Shown here piece by piece: positions 45,535-54,729 of a DNA stretch of 64,000 bases (its first letter is position 1; each line of letters opens with the position of its first letter). The stretch comes from Cutibacterium granulosum (GTDB lineage: Bacteria > Actinomycetota > Actinomycetes > Propionibacteriales > Propionibacteriaceae). The notes below the pieces were generated by a model that was not told where the DNA came from, did no database searches, and worked only from the letters and a program-made list of their open reading frames with translations. Made by a program: the position numbers and the translations under genes. The stretch spans positions 62,001-126,000 of the forward strand of contig NZ_LT906441.1 in the NCBI RefSeq assembly GCF_900186975.1, read 5' to 3'.

Positions 45535-46779
45535 GTGATCCTCAACCCGGACAGCAGTCATCTTCGCGCTCGAACGGTGGTCATTGACGATCCAGGCTCC
45601 TTGGAGTCGTTCATGACGCCGAGGGACAGCACGTGCATCCTCCACAGAGGGGATGGGGTTGTCGGTATCGGGCACATCGCCCGGTTCGCACCCGACAGCA
45701 TGCTCGCCGCCGACGTGTGGTGGGAGGAGTTCTGCGCCGACCTGGAGAACGAGACCGAGCTTCCCGGCGTCTACGGCACCGGACCGGTTGCCTTCGGCTC
45801 GTTCGTCTTCGACCCGGATCGCACCTCGGCTCGCTCGGTGATGATCGTTCCACGCACCATCGTCGGCCGCCGCTACGGAATCAGCTGGATCACCCAGCTC
45901 TCCTATGGCGACGTCGACGACGACCCACCCATGCGCCAGATGCTCCCGTCACGACCACACATTGACGACACCCACCCAGGCACCATCGACGACGATCGCT
46001 GGTTGCAGCTCGCTCGTCAGGCCCAGGAGCTGTTCTTCTCCGGCGGTATAGAGCAGCTCATCATCATGCGTGATCTGTTGGTCGGCTGTACGGCACCCAT
46101 CGACCCTCGATGGCCAGTCGCACTGCTCACCAAACTGTTTCCCCAGTCGTGGACCTATCTCGTCTCAGGAACCATTGGGACGACGTCAAAACTCCTGGCA
46201 CAGGTCCGTGACGATCTCATCACGTCTCGAGCGCTCACCCACGCTCCACGCCAACATGATTCCACCGAGTGCCACATCCTCGACGCCCTGACTGGTCAGG
46301 GGCCGATCGCCGCCGAACATACCCAGACCGTGGAATCCGTACGCAGGACGCTGGCGTCGTTCAGCAAGTCGTGGCATCGCCCCCAACACCCCGGGATCGT
46401 CACCGCACCGGACGGAAACTACCTCGCCTCCGACATCACCGGCGTGGCGGACGGATCAGCCTCCTCCCTGTCGGTGGCAGCCAACATCCACCCCACCGCG
46501 TTCGTCACGGGGACCCCTGCGGATCGAGCACGAGCCGTGCTGTCGGAGGCGGAGGAAGTGGATCGAGGCCGAGTCAGCGGCCCGGTGGGCTGGATCGACA
46601 CCATGGGCAACGGCCAGTGGCTCTCCGACACCCGTGGTGGCCAGATCGACGCCACGGATCCCAGCCGTATTCACCTGTTCACCGGGATTCCCATTTCCTC
46701 GTCCACCACCCCCGAGGACATGGCCGAGGATCTGCGCACCCGGGTCAGAGTCCTCATGGATGTGCTCAACGCGCACTGA
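45535..46779 (+). CDS. isochorismate synthase-like protein (MenF/EntC family) with altered active site
   Basis: 414-residue chorismate-binding-fold protein, the position normally held by MenF, which isomerises chorismate to isochorismate for menaquinone. The C-terminal half keeps IHPTAFVTGTP, EEVDRGRVSGPVGWID and AEHTQTVES. But the catalytic lysine of KVVLAR-type motifs is Gln in EQLIIMRD, the usual SPE glutamate region reads TTSKLL, and the final metal-site E-E-T-x-x-K is AEDLRTR. GTG 45535 is preferred over the upstream ATG because family similarity begins at RARTVVIDDPG and a -10-like TATCCT sits at leaderless distance. It may be non-catalytic or have a changed activity. Confidence 0.75.
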   Translation: MILNPDSSHLRARTVVIDDPGSLESFMTPRDSTCILHRGDGVVGIGHIARFAPDSMLAADVWWEEFCADLENETELPGVYGTGPVAFGSFVFDPDRTSARSVMIVPRTIVGRRYGISWITQLSYGDVDDDPPMRQMLPSRPHIDDTHPGTIDDDRWLQLARQAQELFFSGGIEQLIIMRDLLVGCTAPIDPRWPVALLTKLFPQSWTYLVSGTIGTTSKLLAQVRDDLITSRALTHAPRQHDSTECHILDALTGQGPIAAEHTQTVESVRRTLASFSKSWHRPQHPGIVTAPDGNYLASDITGVADGSASSLSVAANIHPTAFVTGTPADRARAVLSEAEEVDRGRVSGPVGWIDTMGNGQWLSDTRGGQIDATDPSRIHLFTGIPISSSTTPEDMAEDLRTRVRVLMDVLNAH

Positions 46780-46823
46780 CGCTGGCCTTCTCACCACACG
46801 GTATCCACCACGATGCGCCGTGG

Positions 46824-48569
46824 TCAGCGGCGCACAACCTTCTTCCTGACGGGACGTTCGTTCTGGGCGATCCGCTTCTGCTCGGCGAGCTGGCGGCGGG
46901 ACTCCTCCTGCATCTGTTGCAGCTCCTGCTGGTCAAGGCCTCCCATACGCAGGAAGGAGTAGGCGAGGATCGCGGCGACCACACCGATCCACGGGGACAG
47001 GCCGAGCACGAGCCAGATGGTGATGAGGGCCACCATGTCCAACCCACGCAACAGGTTGAACATGAGGCTGGGCGGCATGGCGCCAGCCTGGGTGGCGACC
47101 ATCGGTGTCGAGTAGTCAGCTGGTTTGGCCGAGACCCAGCGGATGGCACCGATGAATCCGGCAGCAGCCGTCACCAGGGCGTGGAGCACGGCGTGGAACC
47201 AGTCCATCCGAGCGGCATCACCGATCCCGTGGAAGGCGGGGATGGTGGCCAGGGCCCAGACGAGGGCAAGGATCGCTGGCACGATGGACGCCGCAGTACG
47301 CACCTGGGACGTGGTGAACGGCATCATCCTCATGAGCCCCTTGGTGCGGCTGAGTACGCGCAGGCTGGTGAAGAAGGGCACCATGGCAGCAACCAGGACC
47401 AAGGCCGACAACGGCGAGGTGAGCCGCCCAAGCCCCAAGGCCTGCAGGGCGTAGGGGACGACGATCGTCGCGGCCAACGTCACCAGGGGCTTGGGGAAAC
47501 GCAACAACCGCTGCACATCTCGCCAAACCAGGGCATGAAGCCCCATGCCACGGCCTCGAGTGGCGCGCACCTGACCGCGTTCGACGGCTTCTCGCTCCTG
47601 AAGGATGTCGCGGATGAGGGCGAAGTCCAGGGCGAAGGCGGCACCCTGCATACCAGAGACCAGTGACCCACCCGACATGAGACGGGCCCGCCTGATCGAG
47701 TTGAGCCGTCCGTTGGCCACGACGAGTGCCACGATGAGCACCAGGGCAGCTCCGGCCACGACGGACCAGGCGATCAGCACCGACAACTCGGCCGAGATGC
47801 TCATCGGGTACCAGCCGGTGGCGGTGGACACCAGGGCGAGCAGGAGCAACCCAGCCAGAACCATGGCAACGCTCTGCAGCACCCGCACGGTACGTACCCG
47901 TTCTGCCCCCTGCTCTGCAGCGGCAAAGGCCACCAGCGCCGCTGCACTCAACCCGGTGGCGACGGTCCAGGCGATGATGGCCCGGGCGCTGAGTCCGGAC
48001 AGTGCCGAGACCAGGGCACCTGCGATGGCCCCACCGATCAGGCTCACGATCTCGGCGATCCGTAGCCGCTTGCGCAGGAAGCGGGACCTGTCGACCGGTG
48101 CGTCGAACAGCCAGAATCCTTCCGCCGTCGATGCCAGGACCGGACCGAAGATCCGCGAGACGACCAGGGCGAAGCCCATGACGGCGGTGACGACAGCCAG
48201 TGGCAGGACGTTTCGTGCTGCCTGACAACCCGAGCTGGAACATCCAGCGGCCTGCCCCTGGGCCTGCACGATGAGGCTGATGAGCATGGCGAGGATGATG
48301 GCGAGCGAGAACAACAGGACGTAGGCATCCCCCAGGGCCTGCCAGATGTTGCGTGTGGTTCGGCCCCGACGCCAATCGCCCATGAGCAGTTCAAGCTGAC
48401 GTTCGTCGGCCTGCCCCTGCCAGTACTCGTCAGGGCTGTGTGAGACGACGAGTGTGACAGCAGGAACGTCGCTGACGGTGGGGACGTCCTTGGGGGCGGG
48501 TGTCGCAGCCGCGGTGGACGTGTGTTGAGCCTTCTTGCCGGACCTACGGTGACGATTGTGCCTACTCAT
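46824..48569 (-). CDS. DUF6297-like ABC-2-type membrane protein
   Basis: 581-residue integral membrane protein with about 12-14 helices. A basic, Ala/Pro-rich 45-residue N-terminus and a Lys/Arg/Gln-rich C-terminus face the cytosol. A conserved soluble stretch LHALVWRDVQRLLRFPKPL lies mid-protein. It resembles actinobacterial DUF6297 proteins, which are paired with an ATPase. Here its ATG overlaps the upstream ATPase stop (ATGA), so the two should form an exporter or a membrane machine of unknown substrate. It is convergent with the MenF-like gene. Confidence 0.72.
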   Translation of the reverse strand: MSRHNRHRRSGKKAQHTSTAAATPAPKDVPTVSDVPAVTLVVSHSPDEYWQGQADERQLELLMGDWRRGRTTRNIWQALGDAYVLLFSLAIILAMLISLIVQAQGQAAGCSSSGCQAARNVLPLAVVTAVMGFALVVSRIFGPVLASTAEGFWLFDAPVDRSRFLRKRLRIAEIVSLIGGAIAGALVSALSGLSARAIIAWTVATGLSAAALVAFAAAEQGAERVRTVRVLQSVAMVLAGLLLLALVSTATGWYPMSISAELSVLIAWSVVAGAALVLIVALVVANGRLNSIRRARLMSGGSLVSGMQGAAFALDFALIRDILQEREAVERGQVRATRGRGMGLHALVWRDVQRLLRFPKPLVTLAATIVVPYALQALGLGRLTSPLSALVLVAAMVPFFTSLRVLSRTKGLMRMMPFTTSQVRTAASIVPAILALVWALATIPAFHGIGDAARMDWFHAVLHALVTAAAGFIGAIRWVSAKPADYSTPMVATQAGAMPPSLMFNLLRGLDMVALITIWLVLGLSPWIGVVAAILAYSFLRMGGLDQQELQQMQEESRRQLAEQKRIAQNERPVRKKVVRR

Positions 48570-49210
48570 CCGCGCTGTCCTCCCAACTCGACGACCTGAG
48601 CCCCGAGTTCGTCGACCAGGGCGGGCTCGTGGCTGGCCATGACGATGGCCAGCCCCTGGGAGAGTTCCTTCTTGAGACGTTGGGAGAGCCAGGCAACACC
48701 TTCGACGTCAAGTCTTGCCTCGGGCTCGTCGAGGACGAGCAATTTGCGGGGGCGCACCAGGGCAGTGGCCAACGCAAGTCGTCGACGTTGACCCGACGAC
48801 AGGGTTCCGGGCAGTTGCCCCGACTGCGCCACCAACTGCACCTCCTCGAGCACCTCGTCGACGAGTTCGTCGGCATCGACGAGCCCGTGGGCACGAGCGA
48901 GCAGGTCCAGATGTTCCACGACGGACAGGTCGGGGAAGAAGTCGAGGTCGTCGATGACCGTGGCGACACTGCGTCGGAACTCGGGATCGGTCTCGGAGAC
49001 TGGGCGACCCAGCACCTCGATGGTGCCGGAGGTGGGCCGATCGGCCCCGACGAGGCAACGCAGCACGGTCGACTTTCCTGCACCGTTGCGTCCCGTGAGG
49101 GCGACGACCTGCCCCGGATGCACGGTCAGGGAGAACGAGTTGACGATGGTGTGATCCCCATAGGACTTGGTGACGTCCTTGGCGACCAGGACTGCGTTGC
49201 GAGAAGCCAT
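48566..49210 (-). CDS. ABC transporter ATP-binding protein
   Basis: 214-residue ATPase with Walker A GRNGAGKST, signature LSSGQRRRLALA (first residue pattern LSSGQ), Walker B KLLVLDEPEA with the catalytic Glu, and the H-loop in MASHEPAL. The ATG at 49210 follows GGAG. Translationally coupled to the DUF6297-like permease. Probably drives export, as no binding protein is encoded. Confidence 0.9.
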   Translation of the reverse strand: MASRNAVLVAKDVTKSYGDHTIVNSFSLTVHPGQVVALTGRNGAGKSTVLRCLVGADRPTSGTIEVLGRPVSETDPEFRRSVATVIDDLDFFPDLSVVEHLDLLARAHGLVDADELVDEVLEEVQLVAQSGQLPGTLSSGQRRRLALATALVRPRKLLVLDEPEARLDVEGVAWLSQRLKKELSQGLAIVMASHEPALVDELGAQVVELGGQRG

Positions 49211-49401
49211 GGCGTTATTCTCCAACCATCCCCACGGGAACCAAAAACTCATCCACAGGTGATCCGATCGCCGTCAGCAGATGACACCTCCCCTGTGGAC
49301 AGCTGCCACCCACCTGCACACGACCAGGACCGTCGATCATGATCTGGGGATCCTGATGGACGGTGACCACCATCCACCGGTCCGGGGCCTTCGGTGCAGG
49401 C

Positions 49402-49449
49402 CTGCCGGCACGTTCGTGTGGAAGACTGCCGGCACGTTCGTGTGCGAGA
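49402..49449. repeat. two 24-bp tandem repeats upstream of menG
   Basis: The 19-base word CTGCCGGCACGTTCGTGTG occurs at 49402-49420 and 49426-49444, ending nine bases before the menG start. The position suggests an operator or leader element. Confidence 0.75.
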
Positions 49450-49457
49450 CTGGATGA

Positions 49458-50156
49458 GTGCATACCACCCGGGCCACCTTGGACAAACATCACGCCGACG
49501 TCGCCTCCATGTTCGACGGCGTGGCGCGACGTTACGACCTCATGAACACCCTCATGACCCTGGGAGCGGTCGATCAATGGCGTCAGTACGTGGTTGACGC
49601 GGTGGAGCCGGGCCCCGGGCAGAAGATCCTGGACCTGGCAGCGGGAACCGGCACCTCGTCCGCCACATTCGCCGCCTGCGGCGCCGAGGTCTACCCCACC
49701 GACATCTCCCTGGGAATGCTCGAGGTGGGCCACCAACGTCAGCCCGATCTGCACTTCGTCGCCGGTGACGCCACTGCCCTGCCCTATGCCGACGACACCT
49801 TCGATGCCGTGACCATCTCCTACGGGCTGCGCAATGTCGAGGACACCGAGGGGGCACTTCGGGAGATGCTGCGCGTCACCAGACCCGGTGGACGGCTGGT
49901 GGTGTGTGAGTTCTCCACCCCCACGGCAAAGGTGTTTCGCCATCTGTACCGGGACTACCTCCTGGCCGCAATCCCTGCGTTGGCACGACTGGCGAGTTCG
50001 AACCGGGACGCCTACGACTACCTTGCCGAGTCGATCCTGGCCTGGCCCGATCAGCAGCACCTGGCAGATCTCATGGCGCAATGTGGCTGGAGGGCCGTCT
50101 CGTGGCGCAATGTGGCTGGCGGTGTGTTGGCTCTGCACCGGGCCTGGAAAGCCTGA
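49458..50156 (+). CDS. menG: demethylmenaquinone methyltransferase
   Basis: 232-residue class I methyltransferase (UbiE/MenG family) that adds the ring methyl group in the last step of menaquinone synthesis. Family motifs are [20 protein letters not shown], the SAM site [32 protein letters not shown] and [22 protein letters not shown] start at 49458 fits the usual N-terminus. Two 24-bp repeats lie immediately upstream. Confidence 0.95.
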   Translation: MHTTRATLDKHHADVASMFDGVARRYDLMNTLMTLGAVDQWRQYVVDAVEPGPGQKILDLAAGTGTSSATFAACGAEVYPTDISLGMLEVGHQRQPDLHFVAGDATALPYADDTFDAVTISYGLRNVEDTEGALREMLRVTRPGGRLVVCEFSTPTAKVFRHLYRDYLLAAIPALARLASSNRDAYDYLAESILAWPDQQHLADLMAQCGWRAVSWRNVAGGVLALHRAWKA

Positions 50157-50166
50157 GGTCCGCCAG

Positions 50167-52176
50167 GTGAGCTCTGCAACACATCCCAATCCCACACCGA
50201 TCCTGCTGGATTCCTGGGCGGCGCGCTCCTGTCCGGTGAGGACGCAGCACGCCTTCGACCCGAGCATCACACTGCCGCCCACCCAGGACGCCCAGCCGCA
50301 ATCACAGCCATCACCCCTCAGCGACGCCGCCCGGGGATTCGTGACATCCGTGTGCGACGAACTGGCCAAGATTCCGCACGCGGTGGACCTGCGAAAGTGG
50401 CGCGGCTCCTCGCCACAGCATCACCGCGCCATGACCCGCAAGGTGCTCGAGCGGGGGGCAGCACTGATCATCGACCCGCAGCTGCCCTCGTCGCTGCAGG
50501 GGCACCGCTCGGGAAGTCCCGACGTGCTGGTGCGAGTGGCGGATCGCCCCGACGGCCAGCCGGGTTATCTACCGGTGGTCATCGCGCACGAGTCGTTGCT
50601 GCAACGCAACACCACCACTGCGGAATTCACCTGGGTGACGCCGCTGCAGGAGCCCGATCCGCGTCAAGCCCACCTCAGCACCACCCAGGTGTTTCGCCCC
50701 GGACGGGAACACACCCTGTTGCAGGGGGCGCACCACTGGCGCCTGCTGGACGACCTTGGTCTGGTGGCGAGCCCACCAGATGGGATGTCTGGCCGACGTC
50801 GTCTGGCCGGGTTCATCGGAACCGACGACGTCACCATGCTGGCAAACCTGCCCACGTGCGCGGAGGACTCCCCCCACCTCGCTGTCTGCTGGCTGGACCT
50901 CGATCATCGCTTCATCCGCACCTACGTTCCCGCACCAACGAGCTCGTCGGCGGCAGAATCCGCATCCCAGCACTGGAGACGACGCAGTGTGCTGGATCGT
51001 TACGACCATGAGCACAGTTTCCGGGTGAGCGTCGCGAGACACGCCATGGCACGTACCGCCTCGAGCGACTCCGTTCGGGGCGCCTCGAGCGACTCCGTTC
51101 GGAGCAGACGCACGGCCACCAGGCATGACTCGACGCCGAGCGGGGACGCGCCAGCGAGCCACCCGACCAACCAACCTGGCGTCACGTCCGAGCCCACCGC
51201 GGACAGCTCCACCTCTCCTCGCCGGGCACCGATGCTTCGTCCGATCGTGGTACCGGAGTGCGCACAGTGCCCGTGGTGGCCGGTGTGTGAGTCCCAGCTC
51301 GATCCCGACGACATATCGTTGCGTGTCACGAAAGCACCCCTGGACGTGCGCGAGATCACGACACTGCGCGACCTCGGCATCGAGACCATTCACGATCTCG
51401 CCGCGGCGGATCTGGACGTCGTCCTACCGCTCTACCTGCCGCAGGTGCAGCATCGGCCACGCGCCGAGACCCGACTGCGACTGGCTGCCCAACGCGCCAC
51501 CCTGTTGCACCAGGGACGCACACTGGCCCGAAGGAACGATGACCCCATCGTCCTGCCTTCCGGGCAGGTCGAGATCGACTTCGACATCGAGACCTCCTTC
51601 GACGACCGGGTCTACCTGTGGGGCATGTGGGTGGATGATCCGCAGGGCCTCCTGCCGGAGACCGCGGATCCGAGCATCTGCTACTACGTGCATTTCTCCA
51701 GCTTCTCCGACCAGGACGATGCAGCCGAGATCAGCCTCGCGAAGGAGGCGATCTCGTGGCTGGACCACGTCGTCCAGCGGGTTCCCGACTGCATCATCGT
51801 GCACTACTCGGACTACGAGATCACTCATCTGCGTCATTTCGGCGCGGTGGCGACCGATCCGCACATGGCAGCCTCGGTGGAACACCTGCTGCACTCCGGA
51901 TGTTTCGTCGACATCTTTCGCGTCATACGTCAGCACTTCTTCGGGGTGCACGGGATCGGGTTGAAGGCCGTCGCCCAGGAAGGGGCCGGTTTCCACTGGC
52001 GTGACCCCGAACCTGGCGGTCTCAACTCGCAGACCTGGTGGGACGAGGCCGTCCACTCCCCCGATCCGCAGGTGCGTGAGAGTTCACGCACCCGAGTTCT
52101 CCAGTACAACGAGGACGACGTGCGTGCCACCCACGCGGTGCGTGGCTGGCTGCGGAAGGAATACGGCAGGAGGTAG
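50167..52176 (+). CDS. TM0106-family RecB-like/RNase H-like nuclease
   Basis: 669-residue protein of the TM0106 type. The N-terminal part (about 1-270) resembles a RecB-like nuclease domain (GSPDVLVRV). A cysteine set CAQCPWWPVC near 365-374, as in iron-sulfur RecB/Cas4-like nucleases, precedes a helical linker. The C-terminal part holds a DEDD exonuclease-like domain with VEIDFDIET and LQYNEDDVRATHAV. GTG 50167 lies 11 bases after menG. A Ser/Arg/Pro-rich insert at about 300-350 contains a duplicated octapeptide. Role unknown. Confidence 0.82.
   Translation: MSSATHPNPTPILLDSWAARSCPVRTQHAFDPSITLPPTQDAQPQSQPSPLSDAARGFVTSVCDELAKIPHAVDLRKWRGSSPQHHRAMTRKVLERGAALIIDPQLPSSLQGHRSGSPDVLVRVADRPDGQPGYLPVVIAHESLLQRNTTTAEFTWVTPLQEPDPRQAHLSTTQVFRPGREHTLLQGAHHWRLLDDLGLVASPPDGMSGRRRLAGFIGTDDVTMLANLPTCAEDSPHLAVCWLDLDHRFIRTYVPAPTSSSAAESASQHWRRRSVLDRYDHEHSFRVSVARHAMARTASSDSVRGASSDSVRSRRTATRHDSTPSGDAPASHPTNQPGVTSEPTADSSTSPRRAPMLRPIVVPECAQCPWWPVCESQLDPDDISLRVTKAPLDVREITTLRDLGIETIHDLAAADLDVVLPLYLPQVQHRPRAETRLRLAAQRATLLHQGRTLARRNDDPIVLPSGQVEIDFDIETSFDDRVYLWGMWVDDPQGLLPETADPSICYYVHFSSFSDQDDAAEISLAKEAISWLDHVVQRVPDCIIVHYSDYEITHLRHFGAVATDPHMAASVEHLLHSGCFVDIFRVIRQHFFGVHGIGLKAVAQEGAGFHWRDPEPGGLNSQTWWDEAVHSPDPQVRESSRTRVLQYNEDDVRATHAVRGWLRKEYGRR
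51057..51102 (+). repeat. in-frame 24-bp tandem duplication
   Basis: The 22 bases starting CGCCTCGAGCGACTCCGTTC occur at 51057-51078 and again at 51081-51102, giving the peptide ASSDSVRG twice in the linker of the TM0106-type nuclease. Confidence 0.75.
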
Positions 52177-52263
52177 CGTCCCGGACGCTTACCAAAGTCA
52201 TGCTCCAGCAGTCCACCGCCGCGCCCGATGACCTGGTTCCGACTCCAGCACTCGGGTCGTCGA

Positions 52264-53094
52264 CTACGAGACGCGTTCGCCTGTGACGATCAGCCGGTGC
52301 GAGTTGACGCCCACCGGTGTACATGTCACCAAGGACATCAGATCCCGACCCGGCTGGGGCTTGAGACTCGTGAGATCCGTCGGGACGACGACCTTGCGCG
52401 CCACCACCTTGTAGGTGAGCTTCTCACCAGCCACGGTCACCGTCCAAGAGTCACCGATCGTCAGTCGGTCGAGATCGGTGAACAGACGCCGACCAGACCA
52501 TCCCGCATGAGACGTCAGTACGGTATGGGTACTCTCACCCCCCACGGGCAGTGCCGTCCCGTACACATGAGCAGCACCGTCGCTGAGGGCATCGGGGTCC
52601 GTACCGTGCAGAATTGGTAGCTGCACGTCAATCGCGGGGATGGACAGACCACCCATCACTGCCTCACCGTCGAGGGAGAGCAGTTGGTCGTAGCGGTTCT
52701 GGGTGGTGGTCCCCCGAGCCGGGTTCCCAGCTGCGGGATCACCGATGCGCAAGTACGAGTCCAATGGCAACGACCGGTTGTAGTCATGCGCATCAGCCAG
52801 AAGCCGATCGATCCGGGCCTGCTGCGCCGCCGTGGTCCTTGCCTGCACGGCCTCAATCCGATGCCGAGCCTTGGCGTTGCTGAGGTACTGACTCGCCGTC
52901 GGAAGGACGAACGATGAGATGGCCAGTACCATCAGCGCCACCAAGTATCCGCGCCACAGGCCAATGTGGTGAGTACGTCCGCCCTGTTCCACGTTCTTCG
53001 GGAACTGGATGAGGCCCAGTGCGATGAACACACACAGGACAGTCCCGAAGACGTAGAACAGTACGGACGGCAATCGCGCCGACCACTCAATCAT
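52264..53094 (-). CDS. sortase with two N-terminal helices (pilus locus, second sortase)
   Basis: 276-residue transpeptidase with catalytic His196 (TSHAG), Cys258 (LVTCTP) and Arg267 (NSHRL). Two membrane helices lie at about 10-30 and 48-66, and the protein ends nine residues after the Arg with no C-terminal anchor. It lacks the DPW lid of pilus-polymerising class C enzymes, though the TLxTCTPxGVN core resembles them. Last gene of the pilus operon, overlapping the tip-protein stop by eight bases. It may anchor the pilus base or load the LPFTG tip protein. Confidence 0.85.
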   Translation of the reverse strand: MIEWSARLPSVLFYVFGTVLCVFIALGLIQFPKNVEQGGRTHHIGLWRGYLVALMVLAISSFVLPTASQYLSNAKARHRIEAVQARTTAAQQARIDRLLADAHDYNRSLPLDSYLRIGDPAAGNPARGTTTQNRYDQLLSLDGEAVMGGLSIPAIDVQLPILHGTDPDALSDGAAHVYGTALPVGGESTHTVLTSHAGWSGRRLFTDLDRLTIGDSWTVTVAGEKLTYKVVARKVVVPTDLTSLKPQPGRDLMSLVTCTPVGVNSHRLIVTGERVS

Positions 53095-54694
53095 TCCGAC
53101 GGGAACGTGAGCTCCTCACGATGACTGGTGTTCCAAGTGCAGCGGTCACACCAAGAACGCCCAAGAGATCCCACCAATTGAGCTCGGAACCCGTGAAGGG
53201 CAGTTCACCCTTTGACGGCACCGGTGGCTCTGGCGGAGTCGGATCGTTCCGGAAGACACAGGTCGTGGTGGCGCGGCTCACCTTGGAGACCACGACCTGG
53301 CTCTGCTGTGACTTCTTGTCGCCACTGGTGGTGGGGGATGCCGGGGTCAATTTCTCCCCAGTGGGGTTGCCGTGCTCGTCAATCGCGCTGCATGTCACCG
53401 AGACCTGGTACTTGTCGAACGTGGAGGCTGCACCATCCACGAGCTGCTCGTGCAGTTGGTGTGTCGATCCCTTCTGGACGTACTCACGGTGGGCGACGGG
53501 CTGGAGCCCCTTGGCGGCTCCTGAGGTTGTGACCTCTGGCATCAGATGGCTGCCTCTGGTGGTGGACGACCACAGCGACACCTGATCGGTGGGGTCCTCA
53601 CGATCGACGAAGTCCTTCTTCACCACCAAATAGCCCTCATCGGGTGTCGGCCCTCCCTCACCGGCCGAGGTCGCACCCCACGTCGCGATCTCGAACCGGG
53701 GCATGGTGGCTTTATCGAGGGGAAGGAGATCAATATCCTGAAGCCTGGTCGTGTCGGGGTACTCCCGCATATCGGACAGGTCGAACACCCCAGTCTCGTT
53801 GGACTTGCCGTTGTCGAAGGTGGCATTGGTAAGGGCCATGAGCAGTTTGTCGCCGACACGGGCCAACCCATAACCAGCTTTCTCCGTTGCCCCGACGACG
53901 ACGCCGGGCCCCACGAAATCGGTACCATCGGCATTCGGCATCCAGCGCACCAAGTAGGAGCGTCCACCGGCATCCATCACGTCCTTGCTGGCCAATCCGT
54001 ACAGGGCACCGTCCGGGCCAATGACAAAGTCACCGGCCGATCTGAGCTGAGTTCCGTGATATTTGGGGAATTGGATCTCCAATTGCTCGACCGGAACGAA
54101 GTCGCCGACATTGTTCAGGTCGGCGCGGAAGATTTCACCGTGCGACGCCTTGTCGCTCGCAAGCAGCAATCTACCCTGGTTGTCGAAACTGAGGGCATTT
54201 GCCTGGGGAGCCGCCAAGTCCGCGGCGTCAAAAGCACTGTGGGGCAAGTTCTCACCGTCCGGAGTACGAAGAGGCTTGCGCCAGATCACCTCACCAGTGT
54301 CGGCGTCATGTTTCGTCAGGTTCGGGAAGCCGTCTTTCTTCGGGTTAGGTTTCCATCCACCAATGTACTGAATTCCGTACATGTACTTGTTGTCGGAGTC
54401 GACCGCGATGTCACCAAAGCCTCTGTCCTCACCGGCGTCGAACTGGCGAACGAAGTCGACGCTCGAATAGTCGGGGGCGACTTTCATCAGTGCAACCTTG
54501 TTGGCACCAACCTCACTGGTGTCCTTGACCCTACCAGTCGCCGTGTTCACCCAGTAGTAGTAGGCCGAGTCATCATCCTGTTCTGCGTAAGCAGTCGGCG
54601 GCACGACGGCACACATGGTCGCCGCAAGCACGAGGCTGCACGCGCCCGCGCAGTGTCGAAGGAATGAGCTCTTCTGTCCTAACTGTCTTTTCAT
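53087..54694 (-). CDS. LPFTG-anchored pilus tip/adhesin protein
   Basis: 535-residue surface protein. The signal peptide is about 1-38 (VPPTAYA cleavage). A long N-terminal domain with repeated short strands, such as GDIAVDSDNKYMYGIQ and ANALSFDNQGRLLLAS, suggests a beta-propeller-like adhesin. A short Ig/SpaA-like domain precedes PVPSKGELPFTGSE near residue 497, a hydrophobic helix and a basic tail. Its order (pilin, sortase, basal pilin, this, sortase) and size fit a tip or accessory pilin. ATG 54694 follows GGGGGAA. Confidence 0.83.
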   Translation of the reverse strand: MKRQLGQKSSFLRHCAGACSLVLAATMCAVVPPTAYAEQDDDSAYYYWVNTATGRVKDTSEVGANKVALMKVAPDYSSVDFVRQFDAGEDRGFGDIAVDSDNKYMYGIQYIGGWKPNPKKDGFPNLTKHDADTGEVIWRKPLRTPDGENLPHSAFDAADLAAPQANALSFDNQGRLLLASDKASHGEIFRADLNNVGDFVPVEQLEIQFPKYHGTQLRSAGDFVIGPDGALYGLASKDVMDAGGRSYLVRWMPNADGTDFVGPGVVVGATEKAGYGLARVGDKLLMALTNATFDNGKSNETGVFDLSDMREYPDTTRLQDIDLLPLDKATMPRFEIATWGATSAGEGGPTPDEGYLVVKKDFVDREDPTDQVSLWSSTTRGSHLMPEVTTSGAAKGLQPVAHREYVQKGSTHQLHEQLVDGAASTFDKYQVSVTCSAIDEHGNPTGEKLTPASPTTSGDKKSQQSQVVVSKVSRATTTCVFRNDPTPPEPPVPSKGELPFTGSELNWWDLLGVLGVTAALGTPVIVRSSRSRRND

Positions 54695-54729
54695 GACGTT
54701 CCCCCGCATCGAAGTCTTCCTGACAGTTC

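Noticed and set aside
49402-49449. CRISPR-like array
   Set aside because: Two copies in direct tandem with five-base gaps, no spacers and no cas genes.
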